Assembly (NCBI RefSeq): GCF_007745175.1
Contig: NZ_CP036271.1
Location: 4,352,314-4,416,313 of the forward strand
From: Caulifigura coniformis
GTDB lineage: Bacteria; Planctomycetota; Planctomycetia; Planctomycetales; Planctomycetaceae
DNA length: 64,000 nt
Direction: 5' to 3'
Positions 44,836 to 53,450 of the stretch are shown in pieces. Numbering within the stretch: position 1 is the stretch's first letter; each line of letters opens with the position of its first letter. The notes beneath the pieces are model-generated. The model was not told where the DNA came from. It saw nothing but the letters and a program-made list of their open reading frames with translations, and ran no database searches. Both the position numbers and the translations under genes were made by a program.

Positions 44836-45330
44836 TCACTGCCAGACACTCTGCTCGCCCTCATGAACCGAACGGGCCGACCGCAACAGCGTCGAAAGGC
44901 TCTTCAGGTCCGTTTTCGAGAGATGTCCCAGCTGCTTTTCGTGACACTTCCGCAGAGGCTCGCTCAGAGCTTCCAGCAACTTCACGCCGGCCTCGGTCAA
45001 ACCGACATGCACCACTCGCCGGTCTTCCGGAGGCCGCTCACGGTGAACGAGGCTGCGTTGCTCGAGCTTGTCCAGCATGCGGGTGATGTCGGGGGCCCGG
45101 GAAACAAGGCGGCCGGCGAGTTCAAGCGTCGGCAGGGCGGCTGGGAACACATTTCCAAGGAGCCGCAGGAGGTTGTATTGCTGGGCCGTCAGTTCGTAGC
45201 GGGCAAAGAGTTCATCTTCGAAGGCCTTGAGGCGATCGTAAGTCCGCCAGAGTCCGAGGAAGACTTCCTGTTCGAGCGAATCGAATTTCGCCGGCGGACG
45301 CTTCGGGGAGGGGGCGGCATGTTTGACCAT
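44836..45330 (-). CDS. MarR-family transcriptional regulator
   Basis: A 164-residue protein with the MarR winged-helix core. YELTAQQYNLLRLLGNVFPAALPTLELAGRLVSRAPDITRMLDKLEQRSLVHRERPPEDRRVVHVGLTEAG spans the recognition helix and the Asp-Arg wing. The ATG at 45330 was preferred over an upstream start. An inverted repeat ACAATAG/CTATTGT lies 7-32 bp before the start and is a likely autoregulatory operator. It probably controls the flavoprotein gene behind it. Confidence 0.9.
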   Translation of the reverse strand: MVKHAAPSPKRPPAKFDSLEQEVFLGLWRTYDRLKAFEDELFARYELTAQQYNLLRLLGNVFPAALPTLELAGRLVSRAPDITRMLDKLEQRSLVHRERPPEDRRVVHVGLTEAGVKLLEALSEPLRKCHEKQLGHLSKTDLKSLSTLLRSARSVHEGEQSVWQ

Positions 45331-45336
45331 ACTCTC

Positions 45337-45362
45337 ACAATAGCTGTTGGAACGACTATTGT
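45337..45362. promoter_or_regulatory. Inverted repeat, candidate MarR operator
   Basis: ACAATAG at 45337-45343 and CTATTGT at 45356-45362 are exact reverse complements with a 12-bp spacer, directly upstream of the MarR-like gene. It could also affect the ExbB-like gene transcribed the other way. Confidence 0.6.
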
Positions 45363-45470
45363 CCAGACGAGAAGTGGGCGGTGGCCACCCTGCCAAAAGC
45401 GGTCTGACCCTCGATCGCCACATTCGCTAGCATCTTGGTCGTTTTGGAACGGAACTCCAGAGAATCCCTC

Positions 45471-46313
45471 ATGCAACGCCTCCGGACGTGGCGAACGCTG
45501 CTTGTCATCGCTGCGGCCCTGATCCTCCTGCTGGCCGGGCCGATCGACGCCTTTGCTGCCGAAGATGCCCCAGCGCGTCACGGCGCCATCTTCCAGGAAG
45601 GGCGTCTCAACGTCCGTGAACTTCTCCGCGCCGGCGGGCTCATCGGGTACGTCACCATCTTCCTCAGCCTCGGAATGGTGGCCCTCATCGTCGAGCAGGT
45701 GCTCACGGTCCGTCGGGGAACCCTGATGCCCCGCGGCCTCCCCGAAGACGCCCACAAGCTAATCTCGGCCGGGAAGTATCCCGAGGCCGAAGCCCTCACC
45801 CGCGACCATCCCAGCTTTCTGGGGTTCCTCATCGCGACGGGTCTGCAGGATGTCGATCTTGGCTATGCCTCCGTCGAGAAGGCGATGGAGGACGCGGCCG
45901 TCGAACAGTCGGCCCGCCTCCTGCGCAAGGTCGAGTACTTCACCGTCATCGCGGCCGTCGGCCCCCTCCTCGGGCTGATGGGAACCGTCTGGGGCATGAT
46001 CCAGGCGTTCGCCGAATTCGCAGAACGCGCCAACCCGAGCCCGGCCGATTTCGCCCCCTCTATTTCCGAAGCACTCGTCACGACGTTCTTCGGAATCTCC
46101 GTCGCTGTGCCGGCCGTCTGTTGCTTCGCCTTTTTCCGCAACCGGGTCGACGAACTGACTGCGGAAGCCACGATCACCGCCGGTCACGTTATGGCCCCTC
46201 TCAAGCGGGCACTGGTCACCCGAGCCCGCCCGGTCGCGCCGGCCGCTGTGCGTCCCGACGCCCCACGGCCAGCCGTTCCGCCGGTGGTCGCGGAGCGGGA
46301 GCCGCGGCGATGA
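45471..46313 (+). CDS. exbB: MotA/TolQ/ExbB proton-channel protein
   Basis: A 280-residue membrane protein with a signal-like first helix (LLVIAAALILLLAGPIDAFA). The ExbB/TolQ core follows: a helix at GGLIGYVTIFLSLGMVALIVEQVL, a cytoplasmic loop, and the conserved helices VEYFTVIAAVGPLLGLMGTVWGMIQAF and EALVTTFFGISVAVPAVCCFAFF. It forms the stator channel with ExbD-type partners, which follow directly; the first overlaps its stop by four bases. No TonB or TolA is visible here. Confidence 0.9.
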   Translation: MQRLRTWRTLLVIAAALILLLAGPIDAFAAEDAPARHGAIFQEGRLNVRELLRAGGLIGYVTIFLSLGMVALIVEQVLTVRRGTLMPRGLPEDAHKLISAGKYPEAEALTRDHPSFLGFLIATGLQDVDLGYASVEKAMEDAAVEQSARLLRKVEYFTVIAAVGPLLGLMGTVWGMIQAFAEFAERANPSPADFAPSISEALVTTFFGISVAVPAVCCFAFFRNRVDELTAEATITAGHVMAPLKRALVTRARPVAPAAVRPDAPRPAVPPVVAEREPRR

Positions 46314-46723
46314 GAGTTCCGGTTCGCAGGCGGCGCGGCGACCTGGGGTTCAATCTCACTCCGATGATCGATGTCGTCTTCAACCTGATCGTCTTTTTTC
46401 TGGTCGCCTCACATTTTTCGCACGCCGAAAGTGAAGCCCCGATCTCGCTGCCGGTCGCCAGCCAGGCCGGTTCCAACAACGTCGATCCGAACCGGCTCAC
46501 AATTACGGTCACGGCGACTGGCGAGTGGAGCGTCGCCGGCCGCGCGGTGACGCTCGAGGAAATCGACACCATGATCCGCGGCGGTGCGGAAGCGAATCCC
46601 GTCAACTACAGCGTGCACATCCGGGGGGACCGTGCGGTCCGCTACGAGTTCATCGAGCCGCTGCTTCTCGCCAGCGCTCGGAACAATGTGACCAGCGTCC
46701 GCTTCAACGTCGTCAGTCCCTGA
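46310..46723 (+). CDS. exbD: ExbD/TolR biopolymer transport protein, copy 1
   Basis: A 137-residue protein with a basic N-terminus, a single helix carrying the proton-binding Asp (LTPMIDVVFNLIVFFLVASHF) and a periplasmic domain (TITVTATGEWSVAGRAVTLEE onward). The start overlaps the ExbB stop (ATGA), showing translational coupling. It is a normal ExbD length. Confidence 0.9.
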   Translation: MRVPVRRRRGDLGFNLTPMIDVVFNLIVFFLVASHFSHAESEAPISLPVASQAGSNNVDPNRLTITVTATGEWSVAGRAVTLEEIDTMIRGGAEANPVNYSVHIRGDRAVRYEFIEPLLLASARNNVTSVRFNVVSP

Positions 46724-46738
46724 TTCACCGAATCCCAC

Positions 46739-47197
46739 GTGCGCGCACCCCGAAGTTCACTGGCTGGCCTCGATCGCGATTATGGCGGAATGACGCCGAT
46801 GATCGACGTCGTGTTCAACCTGCTGATTTTCTTCGTTGTCGGCGCGGGCTCGTTTGCGGCCGACAAACTGCTGGCCACGAAGCTCTCCGCCTCGAGCGGC
46901 AAGGTCACGTCGGCCCAGGCCGCGACGGAACGACCCGCCGGGGCGGTCACGGTCAACCTGGCGCTCAAGCTCGATCGTGCGGGGCACGCCGTCGTCGACA
47001 TGAACGGCACGACCTACAGCGACCGGCAGCATCTGAAATCGCAGTTAAGGGCGCTCGCCGAAATCCGCCCGGACAGCCCAATCAATCTCGACGTCGCGTC
47101 GGACGTGGCGCTGGGCGACATGATCGACATCTACGACGCCTGCCGGGCGGCCGGATTTGAAACGATCAACTTCGTGACGGACGCTCCGGCCGGATAA
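46739..47197 (+). CDS. exbD: ExbD/TolR biopolymer transport protein, copy 2
   Basis: A 152-residue ExbD-like protein with the helix GGMTPMIDVVFNLLIFFVVGAG and its essential Asp. The periplasmic domain (VTVNLALKLDRAGHAVVDMNGTTY) differs clearly from copy 1. It starts with GTG at 46739, 15 bp after copy 1. Two unequal ExbD proteins behind one ExbB suggest a hetero-ExbD complex. Confidence 0.88.
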   Translation: MRAPRSSLAGLDRDYGGMTPMIDVVFNLLIFFVVGAGSFAADKLLATKLSASSGKVTSAQAATERPAGAVTVNLALKLDRAGHAVVDMNGTTYSDRQHLKSQLRALAEIRPDSPINLDVASDVALGDMIDIYDACRAAGFETINFVTDAPAG

Positions 47198-47219
47198 TTA
47201 AAGGCCGCATGGAGGGGCT

Positions 47220-47696
47220 TCAGGATTTCGCCAGCGCGGCCCCGTCCAGCCGGAACAGTCGCCAGTCATCCAGCATGCGAGCGCCGCGGGCCTTGTAGAA
47301 CGTGATCGCCCGTTCGTTCCAATCGAGCGCCGACCATTCCAGGCGGCCGCAGCCGCGCTCCTGCGCCAGCTTCACGACATGCTCGAACAGCTGCGACCCG
47401 AAGCCCTGCCCCCGATGTTCCTCCTCGATGTAGAGGTCTTCGAGGTAAAGTCCGGGTTTGCCAAGAAATGTTGAAAAGGTTTGAAAAAGCGTCACGTATC
47501 CGATCGCCGTGCCGTCCCGTTCCCCCAGCCAGATTTCGGCGGATCGGGTTTTCCCGAACAGGGCTTTCTCGAAATCGTCAGTCGTCGCAACGAACTGGTC
47601 TTCCAGCTTTTCGAAACGGGCCAGTCCGCGGACGAGCCTCAGGATCTCCGGCAGATCGGACTGGAGTGCGGGGCGGATGGTGATCGATGAGGACAT
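47220..47696 (-). CDS. GNAT-family N-acetyltransferase
   Basis: A 158-residue protein with the GNAT fold. ITIRPALQSDLPEILRLVRGLARFEKL forms the first strand and helices. YLEDLYIEEEHRGQGFGSQLFEHVVKLAQERGCGRLEW contains the acetyl-CoA pyrophosphate loop (RGQGFG). It resembles diamine/thialysine acetyltransferases (SSAT-like) in length and motif. The ATG at 47696 follows the usual MSSSITIRPA pattern. Confidence 0.87.
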   Translation of the reverse strand: MSSSITIRPALQSDLPEILRLVRGLARFEKLEDQFVATTDDFEKALFGKTRSAEIWLGERDGTAIGYVTLFQTFSTFLGKPGLYLEDLYIEEEHRGQGFGSQLFEHVVKLAQERGCGRLEWSALDWNERAITFYKARGARMLDDWRLFRLDGAALAKS

Positions 47697-47800
47697 GGAC
47701 GATTCCGCGGGTTGAAATGCGGCACACTTTCGCAGCACGGCCCGCCGGTTACCATCGCAGCTCCTCCTGTTGGTTTTGAAGCCCTTCCAGTCGGAATCCC

Positions 47801-49120
47801 ATGCCGCACTCCCCCCTTCGCCCCACCCGTCGCCAGTTCCTCGGGACCTCCGCAGCGATGCTGGCCCCTTTCGCGTTTCCGACCGTCGGACGCGCCATGG
47901 CCAACTCCAAGGTCAACATCGCCTGCATCGGCGTCGGCGGCAAAGGGGCGAGCGATCTGAAGGAGGTCGCCGTCGGCCATAACATCGTCGCCCTGTGCGA
48001 TGTCGACACCGATCGCCTCGAAACGGCCGCGAAGAACTTCAAGGAGGCGAAGAAGTTCCAGGACTGGCGTGAAGTATTCGACATGAAAGGGATCGACGCC
48101 GTCACTGTGTCGACGCCCGACCACATGCATGCCCCCGTCACGTTGACGGCCCTCAGGCTCAAGAAGCACTGCTACACGCAGAAGCCGCTGACGCATTCGA
48201 TCCACGAGGCCCGCGTTCTGACGAAGGCCGCCGCCGAAGCGGGCGTCGTCACCCAGATGGGGACGCAGCACCACGCCACCAAACGCCTCAAGATCGCCGT
48301 CCAGACGATCCGCGACGGCGTCATCGGCAAGGTGTCGGAAGTTCACTGCTGGACCGATCGTCCGGGCACCTTCTGGAAGCAGGGACTCGAACGTCCGGCC
48401 ACCAGCGACACGCCGCCGGCCAACCTCAACTGGGACATGTTCCTCGGCGTCGCTCCCGAGCGGCCGTTCGTTGCCAAGCTCTACCACCCGTTCCACTGGC
48501 GCGGCTGGTGGGACTTCGGCACCGGTGCCCTGGGCGACATGGGGTGCCACATCATGGATCCCGTGGTGAACGCCCTCGAACTTGGCGCGCCGACGACGGT
48601 GAAAGCCGAAGGCGGTCCGCTCCTGCCGGAAAGCGGCCCGACCAGCTGCAAGGTGGACTACGAGTTCCCGGGCACGAAGCACACCACGGCCACCGTGAAG
48701 GTCACCTGGTACGAAGCCGGCGCCCAGCCGCCGCGCGAAATCTTCCAGGCTCCGGCCGACTGGAAGAACGACACCAACGGAGTGTTGTTCCGCGGCGAGA
48801 AGGGGAACCTGTTCGTCGGCTTCCCGATCATGCCGAAGCTCTTCCCGGTCGCCGACTTTGAAAATCACAAGTGGCCCGAACTGGAAGACCACAACCACTA
48901 CCAGGAGTGGACGAGCGCCATCGCCAACGGCGGAAAGACTGGCTGCCCGTTCTCCTATTCCGGCCCGCTCACCGAGACGGTCCTCCTGGGGAACGTCGCC
49001 TTCCGGGCCGCCGCGACGATCAACTGGGACAGCGCCAACCTGAAAGCGACCGGACTTCCGGCCGCCGACAAGCTGATCCGCCGCCAGTATCGCAAGGGCT
49101 GGGAAGTGGAAGGCCTTTAA
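47801..49120 (+). CDS. Tat-exported Gfo/Idh/MocA oxidoreductase
   Basis: A 439-residue protein with a twin-arginine signal (TRRQFLGTSAAMLAPFAFPT). The Rossmann domain has IACIGVGGKGASDLKEVA. The cofactor-side motif is YTQKPLTHS, keeping the conserved lysine. FGTGALGDMGCHIMDPV and a long substrate domain follow. Exported members of this family are very common in planctomycetes and presumably act on sugars in the periplasm. It ends just before a strong terminator. Confidence 0.9.
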   Translation: MPHSPLRPTRRQFLGTSAAMLAPFAFPTVGRAMANSKVNIACIGVGGKGASDLKEVAVGHNIVALCDVDTDRLETAAKNFKEAKKFQDWREVFDMKGIDAVTVSTPDHMHAPVTLTALRLKKHCYTQKPLTHSIHEARVLTKAAAEAGVVTQMGTQHHATKRLKIAVQTIRDGVIGKVSEVHCWTDRPGTFWKQGLERPATSDTPPANLNWDMFLGVAPERPFVAKLYHPFHWRGWWDFGTGALGDMGCHIMDPVVNALELGAPTTVKAEGGPLLPESGPTSCKVDYEFPGTKHTTATVKVTWYEAGAQPPREIFQAPADWKNDTNGVLFRGEKGNLFVGFPIMPKLFPVADFENHKWPELEDHNHYQEWTSAIANGGKTGCPFSYSGPLTETVLLGNVAFRAAATINWDSANLKATGLPAADKLIRRQYRKGWEVEGL

Positions 49121-49149
49121 GGCCGCGTCCGCGAATCCCTGTGATTCCA

Positions 49150-49185
49150 AACCTCTGGCAGCCGCGTGCTGCCAGAGGTTTTTTG
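49150..49185 (+). terminator. Rho-independent terminator
   Basis: AACCTCTGGCAGC (49150-49162) pairs with GCTGCCAGAGGTT (49168-49180) around CGCGT, followed by a T-run. It ends the oxidoreductase transcript. Confidence 0.9.
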
Positions 49186-49248
49186 TTCCAGTGTGACCAT
49201 GCGGCCTGTCGCAGGAGCTGGCAGCGTCGACCACGAACCTGCGCCCCT

Positions 49249-50535
49249 TCACTTCGTCACGGTGGCATCCTCCTCGAAGTGCCATGTCACGAGGATGTTC
49301 GGTGCGTTGCCGCTGAACACCCAGAACTCGCGACGCGCGTTCAGCTGTTTGGAAAGATGCGGGCGTTCGCTTGCGGGACGATTCTCCTTGAGCAGCAGGA
49401 ACAGGTCTCCCAGCACGTGGCGGTTGGCCCCGTAGTAGCTGTGCCCGAGGAAGCTCGTGTAATCGACCGTCGAGCAGTCGACCGTTTCGACGCCGGAGAG
49501 CAGCACGGGCGGATGCGCATCCCCTGCCCGCTGTTCCGCATGCAGGCTCTTGGAGGCGATCAGCGCCGCGTCGTTTTCGCTGGCATACAGGGTCACCCGA
49601 TCGCACCGGGCGGCGACTCCCGGGGCCCATTCTTCGAAGTCGCCCAGTCCCACGTCCGGAGCGCAGAGCACGACGTTGGCCAGCCGCGCGCCGGGCGAGA
49701 GCCGGTTGATCCCCTGCATGACGATCCGGTTTCCCATGCTGTGGACGAGAATGGAAACGCGCGTGTCGGCCGGAACTCCATCCAGGAGGCTCTGCAGAAA
49801 GTCGGCGAAGGGGGCGACGGAGGCCTGGTTGGCCGGCTCATCGGCCCTGTAGTTCTGGACGCCGCCCTGGCTCGGCCAGGCATACGCGACCACCGCGCCG
49901 TTGAACGGAACGTCCAGGGCCACCTGGGCGGCCCGCACGATGGCCGAGTGGAAATCGACATTGAACCCGTGCACGAACAGCAACAGGTCCTTCTGCCGCG
50001 ACCGGGCCAACTGGTTATTCACGCCGGCGAGGAATGATTCGGGCTTCTGCACCTCGACCGTGCCAAACTGGACGACTTCGTCGTCGGTCTTCGGCTTGCT
50101 GAAGGACACCGGCATGAGCCGGGAGCGCCCGGCCGCGGTCGGCGGGTCGATTCCCCGTCCGCGTCGGGGGAGCGTCACCTCGGCGCGGCCGTACTGCGGC
50201 GAACTGCTGACCTGGTTTCCGAAGTCGACCCGCGCGTCCGGCGAACCGAAGACGCGGCCCCGGTTCGTTGCGTAGAAGACTTCCCAGGTGGAGATTCCGT
50301 CCCGCCAGTCGACGATCGCGGCCGGCTCGGACAGCGTATCGACGTAGCGGCCAAAGGCTTCGGCGGCGAGGCCTGCCATCTTGCCGGTTCGGAGGTCGGC
50401 CTCGTGGGCCGTGTCGTAGATGATGCCGACGGCGGTGCGGTCGATGACCGGCAGCCTCGTCCCACGGCACCCGGCCACGACCCCGAGAATGACCGCGCAG
50501 CTTCCTCCCAGCTCAATCCAACCCTGCCTCAGCAT
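49249..50535 (-). CDS. Lipoprotein alpha/beta hydrolase (DUF900-like)
   Basis: A 428-residue protein with a lipoprotein-type N-terminus (LGGSCAVILGVVAGC). The hydrolase fold shows LLLFVHGFNVDF, the nucleophile elbow in VHSMGNR (G-x-S-x-G variant with Ser) and a late GHSYYGA histidine. The pattern matches the DUF900 family of esterase-like proteins. The ATG at 50535 was chosen; the frame is open for 90 more codons upstream but that part overlaps the repeat region and looks artificial. Confidence 0.82.
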   Translation of the reverse strand: MLRQGWIELGGSCAVILGVVAGCRGTRLPVIDRTAVGIIYDTAHEADLRTGKMAGLAAEAFGRYVDTLSEPAAIVDWRDGISTWEVFYATNRGRVFGSPDARVDFGNQVSSSPQYGRAEVTLPRRGRGIDPPTAAGRSRLMPVSFSKPKTDDEVVQFGTVEVQKPESFLAGVNNQLARSRQKDLLLFVHGFNVDFHSAIVRAAQVALDVPFNGAVVAYAWPSQGGVQNYRADEPANQASVAPFADFLQSLLDGVPADTRVSILVHSMGNRIVMQGINRLSPGARLANVVLCAPDVGLGDFEEWAPGVAARCDRVTLYASENDAALIASKSLHAEQRAGDAHPPVLLSGVETVDCSTVDYTSFLGHSYYGANRHVLGDLFLLLKENRPASERPHLSKQLNARREFWVFSGNAPNILVTWHFEEDATVTK

Positions 50536-51226
50536 TGTTTCTCGACCCGCAGTGATCTGGCCCACCCTGCGTTGCAACCGCCGGACTCTAACGGGATTCC
50601 GTCCGCCGCCGCGAGAGGGAAATGCTCCCTCAAGCGGCGGATTGAGGGGGGACCTGTGACGACCTGTGACGACCTGTGACGGCAGAAAATGGCCTGAATC
50701 CCTGGGATTCCTGACCTGTGACATGTGTGACGAGTTTTGGGAGGTCTTCTGTCGTTGCGTCTGGCCGGGTGGATGGCCTGTCCGTCCTGCATTGGCCATG
50801 AACAACCCCCCTCATCTGTCCGGGAGTGGTTGCGCGGGCGAGGGGAGAACGGATCGTGGCGGGGGATCGGGCGCGTGAGGGCCCAGTCCCGATGTCCCGA
50901 CGGCCCTCGTCCAGCTGGCATGGCCCTTACGGTCGGAACTTCCCCCCGGAAACCGGTCTCAATTGCCCCCTTCGACCGCAGTGAAATCGTCCGTAAGCCG
51001 TTGACTGGCATACGCTCTGCAACATTCAGTAAAGTGCCGGAATTCTGGCGCGACTCGCAGCCCTTTCCGGGCAAGCTGCATCATTTCGCAGCACATTTTC
51101 GATCATGTCGCCACTCCCGACGAGCCTGAACGTTCGCGGCCTCACCGGCCCTGGTCGTTTTGTCGGCGGGATTCCCAGCTTCCTGACCCTCGAGTCCGCC
51201 GGCCCCGTCGCCTCGGAGATCCCGTC
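50536..51226. other. Intergenic region upstream of the pseudopilin operon
   Basis: This 691-bp region separates the divergent hydrolase and pseudopilin genes. It holds three tandem copies of a 10-bp repeat (50651-50680), a 15-bp palindrome GAATCCCTGGGATTC (50696-50710), a fourth repeat copy at 50713-50722, and a small open frame overlapping the pilin start (51105-51230). Promoters for both genes should lie here. Confidence 0.5.
50651..50680 (+). repeat. Three tandem GACCTGTGAC repeats
   Basis: GACCTGTGAC is repeated exactly at 50651, 50661 and 50671, a period of one helical turn. A fourth copy starts at 50713, and another GTGTGAC follows it. It could be a regulatory array or a simple expansion. 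Confidence 0.7.
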
Positions 51227-51230
51227 ATGA
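51105..51230 (+). CDS. Possible 41-residue leader peptide of the pseudopilin operon
   Basis: An ATG at 51105 opens MSPLPTSLNVRGLTGPGRFV, continuing GGIPSFLTLESAGPVASEIP and one Ser. Its stop overlaps the start of the first pseudopilin gene (ATGA). The same overlap joins several later genes of the operon. No ribosome site or family supports it, so it stays a candidate. Confidence 0.3.
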   Translation: MSPLPTSLNVRGLTGPGRFVGGIPSFLTLESAGPVASEIPS

Positions 51231-52369
51231 TGCGTCGCCTCTCCTCCGTTCAAACGGCCGCTGTCCGATCTGCCGGTGGCCAGCCGGCCGCTGTCCAATC
51301 GGCCGCTGGCGAGCCGGCCACTGAATGCTCCCGGGGGCGTTCCGCCCGGCGGGGTTTTTCGATGGTCGAGTTGCTGATCGTGATCACGATCATCGCCATC
51401 CTGGTGTCGTTGCTGCTGGTGGGTGTGCAGGCCGCTGTCGGCCGGGCCCGCGTGGCGACGGTGGTGTCGGAGCTGAAGAATCTCGAGCAGGCGATCAAGG
51501 CCTTCGAGTCCGAGTTCGGAATGCAGCCGCCGAGCTTCATCCTGTTGTATGAGCGTGGTTCGGACTGGACCGCTAACGATCAGTGGACGAGGGCCAGCCG
51601 TTCGATCATTCGCCAGCTCTGGAAGGACTACGACTTCACGCAGAATGTCGACTTTGACGGCGATGGGAATACCGGCGGGGTTTACAAGACATTCCGGCTG
51701 ACCGGCGCGGAGTGCCTGGTGTTCTTCCTGGGGGGGATGGTGAGTGTCGATAACTCCGTCACCCCGCCCGTCTACACTCCCAAGGGATTCTCGAAGGTTC
51801 CTGCCAATCCGTTTGGCAGGCAGGCGGGAGGAGCCCTGGGCGGGGCCCGGTCTGGTCCATTCTACGAGTTCAAGTCGACCCAGTTGCTGTCGTCCACCTC
51901 GACGACCACGGGGTCGACGAACCCGGAGGGGATGTACGTCTACCTCGACGCCATTCCTGGGCAGACGCGGCCGATCCAGTATTTCAGCAGCTATGGCGGA
52001 AGCGGCTACCGGGTTTACGGCATCAACGGGCAGCTCGGCGCGAGCGCGAGCAGTACCGAGGCTGGAGACAACGAGGCGTTTTACGATTCGTTCGGCTGGG
52101 TCTACACGAAGACGCCCGGCTCCGCGTCGACCGCACCGGAGCCTTACAATCCCAACACGTTCCAGCTGATCTCTCCCGGTCTGGATGGCGAGTATGGCGA
52201 CGCGAATCTGTGCGGTGGTTATGTGAATGCCACCAATGGCGTGCAGGGCGTGACGACCTACCTGCCGCCCGGCACGTTGCCCGCCGGCGGGACGCTGGCG
52301 AAGACGCCGGCCAACATCGCGCGGGAGCGCGACAACATCACGAACTTCGCCGGTGGCGAGATTCACTGA
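51227..52369 (+). CDS. Type II secretion-like pseudopilin (GspG/PilE type)
   Basis: A 380-residue pilin-like protein. A 42-residue leader ends at the prepilin site before FSMVELLIVITIIAILVSLLLVGVQAAVGRARVATVVSELKNLEQAIKAFESEFG, the methylated helix and first conserved alpha-helix. The globular part is long and polar. The leader is unusual: it consists of near-perfect 15-bp repeats coding AAVRS-AGGQP-AAVQS-AAGEP. It is the first gene of a six-gene same-strand operon of pseudopilins. Confidence 0.88.
   Translation: MMRRLSSVQTAAVRSAGGQPAAVQSAAGEPATECSRGRSARRGFSMVELLIVITIIAILVSLLLVGVQAAVGRARVATVVSELKNLEQAIKAFESEFGMQPPSFILLYERGSDWTANDQWTRASRSIIRQLWKDYDFTQNVDFDGDGNTGGVYKTFRLTGAECLVFFLGGMVSVDNSVTPPVYTPKGFSKVPANPFGRQAGGALGGARSGPFYEFKSTQLLSSTSTTTGSTNPEGMYVYLDAIPGQTRPIQYFSSYGGSGYRVYGINGQLGASASSTEAGDNEAFYDSFGWVYTKTPGSASTAPEPYNPNTFQLISPGLDGEYGDANLCGGYVNATNGVQGVTTYLPPGTLPAGGTLAKTPANIARERDNITNFAGGEIH
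51255..51314 (+). repeat. Tandem 15/30-bp repeat in the pseudopilin leader
   Basis: Two 30-bp units (51255-51284 and 51285-51314) each split into two related 15-mers beginning CGGCCGCTG or a close variant; a partial fifth follows. The repeat keeps the reading frame, adding five residues per copy, so leader length could vary between strains. Confidence 0.7.
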
Positions 52370-52409
52370 CTGTTCCACAGGTGCCCCTCGTCTGCCGGGA
52401 AGATTCCTC

Positions 52410-53450
52410 ATGCGGCCTGATCGACGCCTACGCCTGAACCGCTCCGGCTTCTCGCTGATCGAGTTGCTGGTTGTCCTCACGATCCTGCTGATGCTGATCG
52501 GCCTGATCGTGTCGTTCTTCGGAACGGCCGGAAACGCGGCCCGCGAAGCGGCGACGAGGGTGACGATCACCAAGCTCGATGCCCTCCTGCAGGCCCGCTA
52601 CCGGCAGATGGTCGATTCGTTCGCCGAGCAGGACCGGAAGCCGAGCCAGAAGGCGGAATGGCCGAATCTGGCCCGTTCGGCGGCCGTGGCGCTGACGGGA
52701 ACCGAGCCGACGGCCGCCAAGAAGGCGATGGTGAGGATCAATCGCTACCGCGGCGCGTTTCCACAGCGGAAAGAGGATTTCGTCTACTTGGGAGGCGGGG
52801 ACTTCCCGAACCCCTATGCGACCGGCTGGCCCTCAACGATGCCCGTCGGGCATCTGCCCGAGACGGAAAGCAGTGAGCTGCTGTACTTCATCCTCGCCAG
52901 CGGCGGCGGCACGGGAGCTGAGGCCCAGATCGCCGATTCGATCAACCCGAAGCACATTCAGGACACGGATGGCGACGGACTGATGGAGTTCGTCGACGAC
53001 TGGGGCGTTCCGCTCAGGTTTTACAACAGCCCTACCCGGCTGCTGCGGCCGAACGGGGCCTACATCCCGGGCGCGTCTGCGGAGCAGGAATCGGTGGCTC
53101 GCGCGTTGATGTCCAGTGCGCCGTCGCGGGCTGGGAATGCGTTCGATTTCACGAATCTGTTCAACCAGGATCCTTTCGATCCCAAGGGGGCCCTTCGCGC
53201 CACGTCGCCGCTCACGGCCCCGGCCGGCGCCTCGGATCGGCACTTCTACACGAATCCCGGCGGCTTCGAGATTGATTATCACACGCCGGACACCTTCTAC
53301 GCACCGTTGATCGTCTCCTGCGGAGGCGATGAGGCGCTGGGGCTCGGCGAGCCGACTGCGACGACGTCCGATCGCCATGCCGCGATCCTTGTCGCCGGGG
53401 AAGCCTCGGACAACATCACCAATCTCCAGTCAGTCGGAGGTGGGCCATGA
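52410..53450 (+). CDS. Pseudopilin 2
   Basis: A 346-residue pilin-like protein with a short basic leader and the motif SGFSLIELLVVLTILLMLIGLIVSFFGTAGNAAREAATR. A long globular region follows with an acidic segment (HIQDTDGDGLMEFVDDWGVP) resembling a calcium-binding loop. The ATG at 52410 lies 40 bp after pseudopilin 1, and the next gene overlaps its stop (ATGA). Confidence 0.85.
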   Translation: MRPDRRLRLNRSGFSLIELLVVLTILLMLIGLIVSFFGTAGNAAREAATRVTITKLDALLQARYRQMVDSFAEQDRKPSQKAEWPNLARSAAVALTGTEPTAAKKAMVRINRYRGAFPQRKEDFVYLGGGDFPNPYATGWPSTMPVGHLPETESSELLYFILASGGGTGAEAQIADSINPKHIQDTDGDGLMEFVDDWGVPLRFYNSPTRLLRPNGAYIPGASAEQESVARALMSSAPSRAGNAFDFTNLFNQDPFDPKGALRATSPLTAPAGASDRHFYTNPGGFEIDYHTPDTFYAPLIVSCGGDEALGLGEPTATTSDRHAAILVAGEASDNITNLQSVGGGP

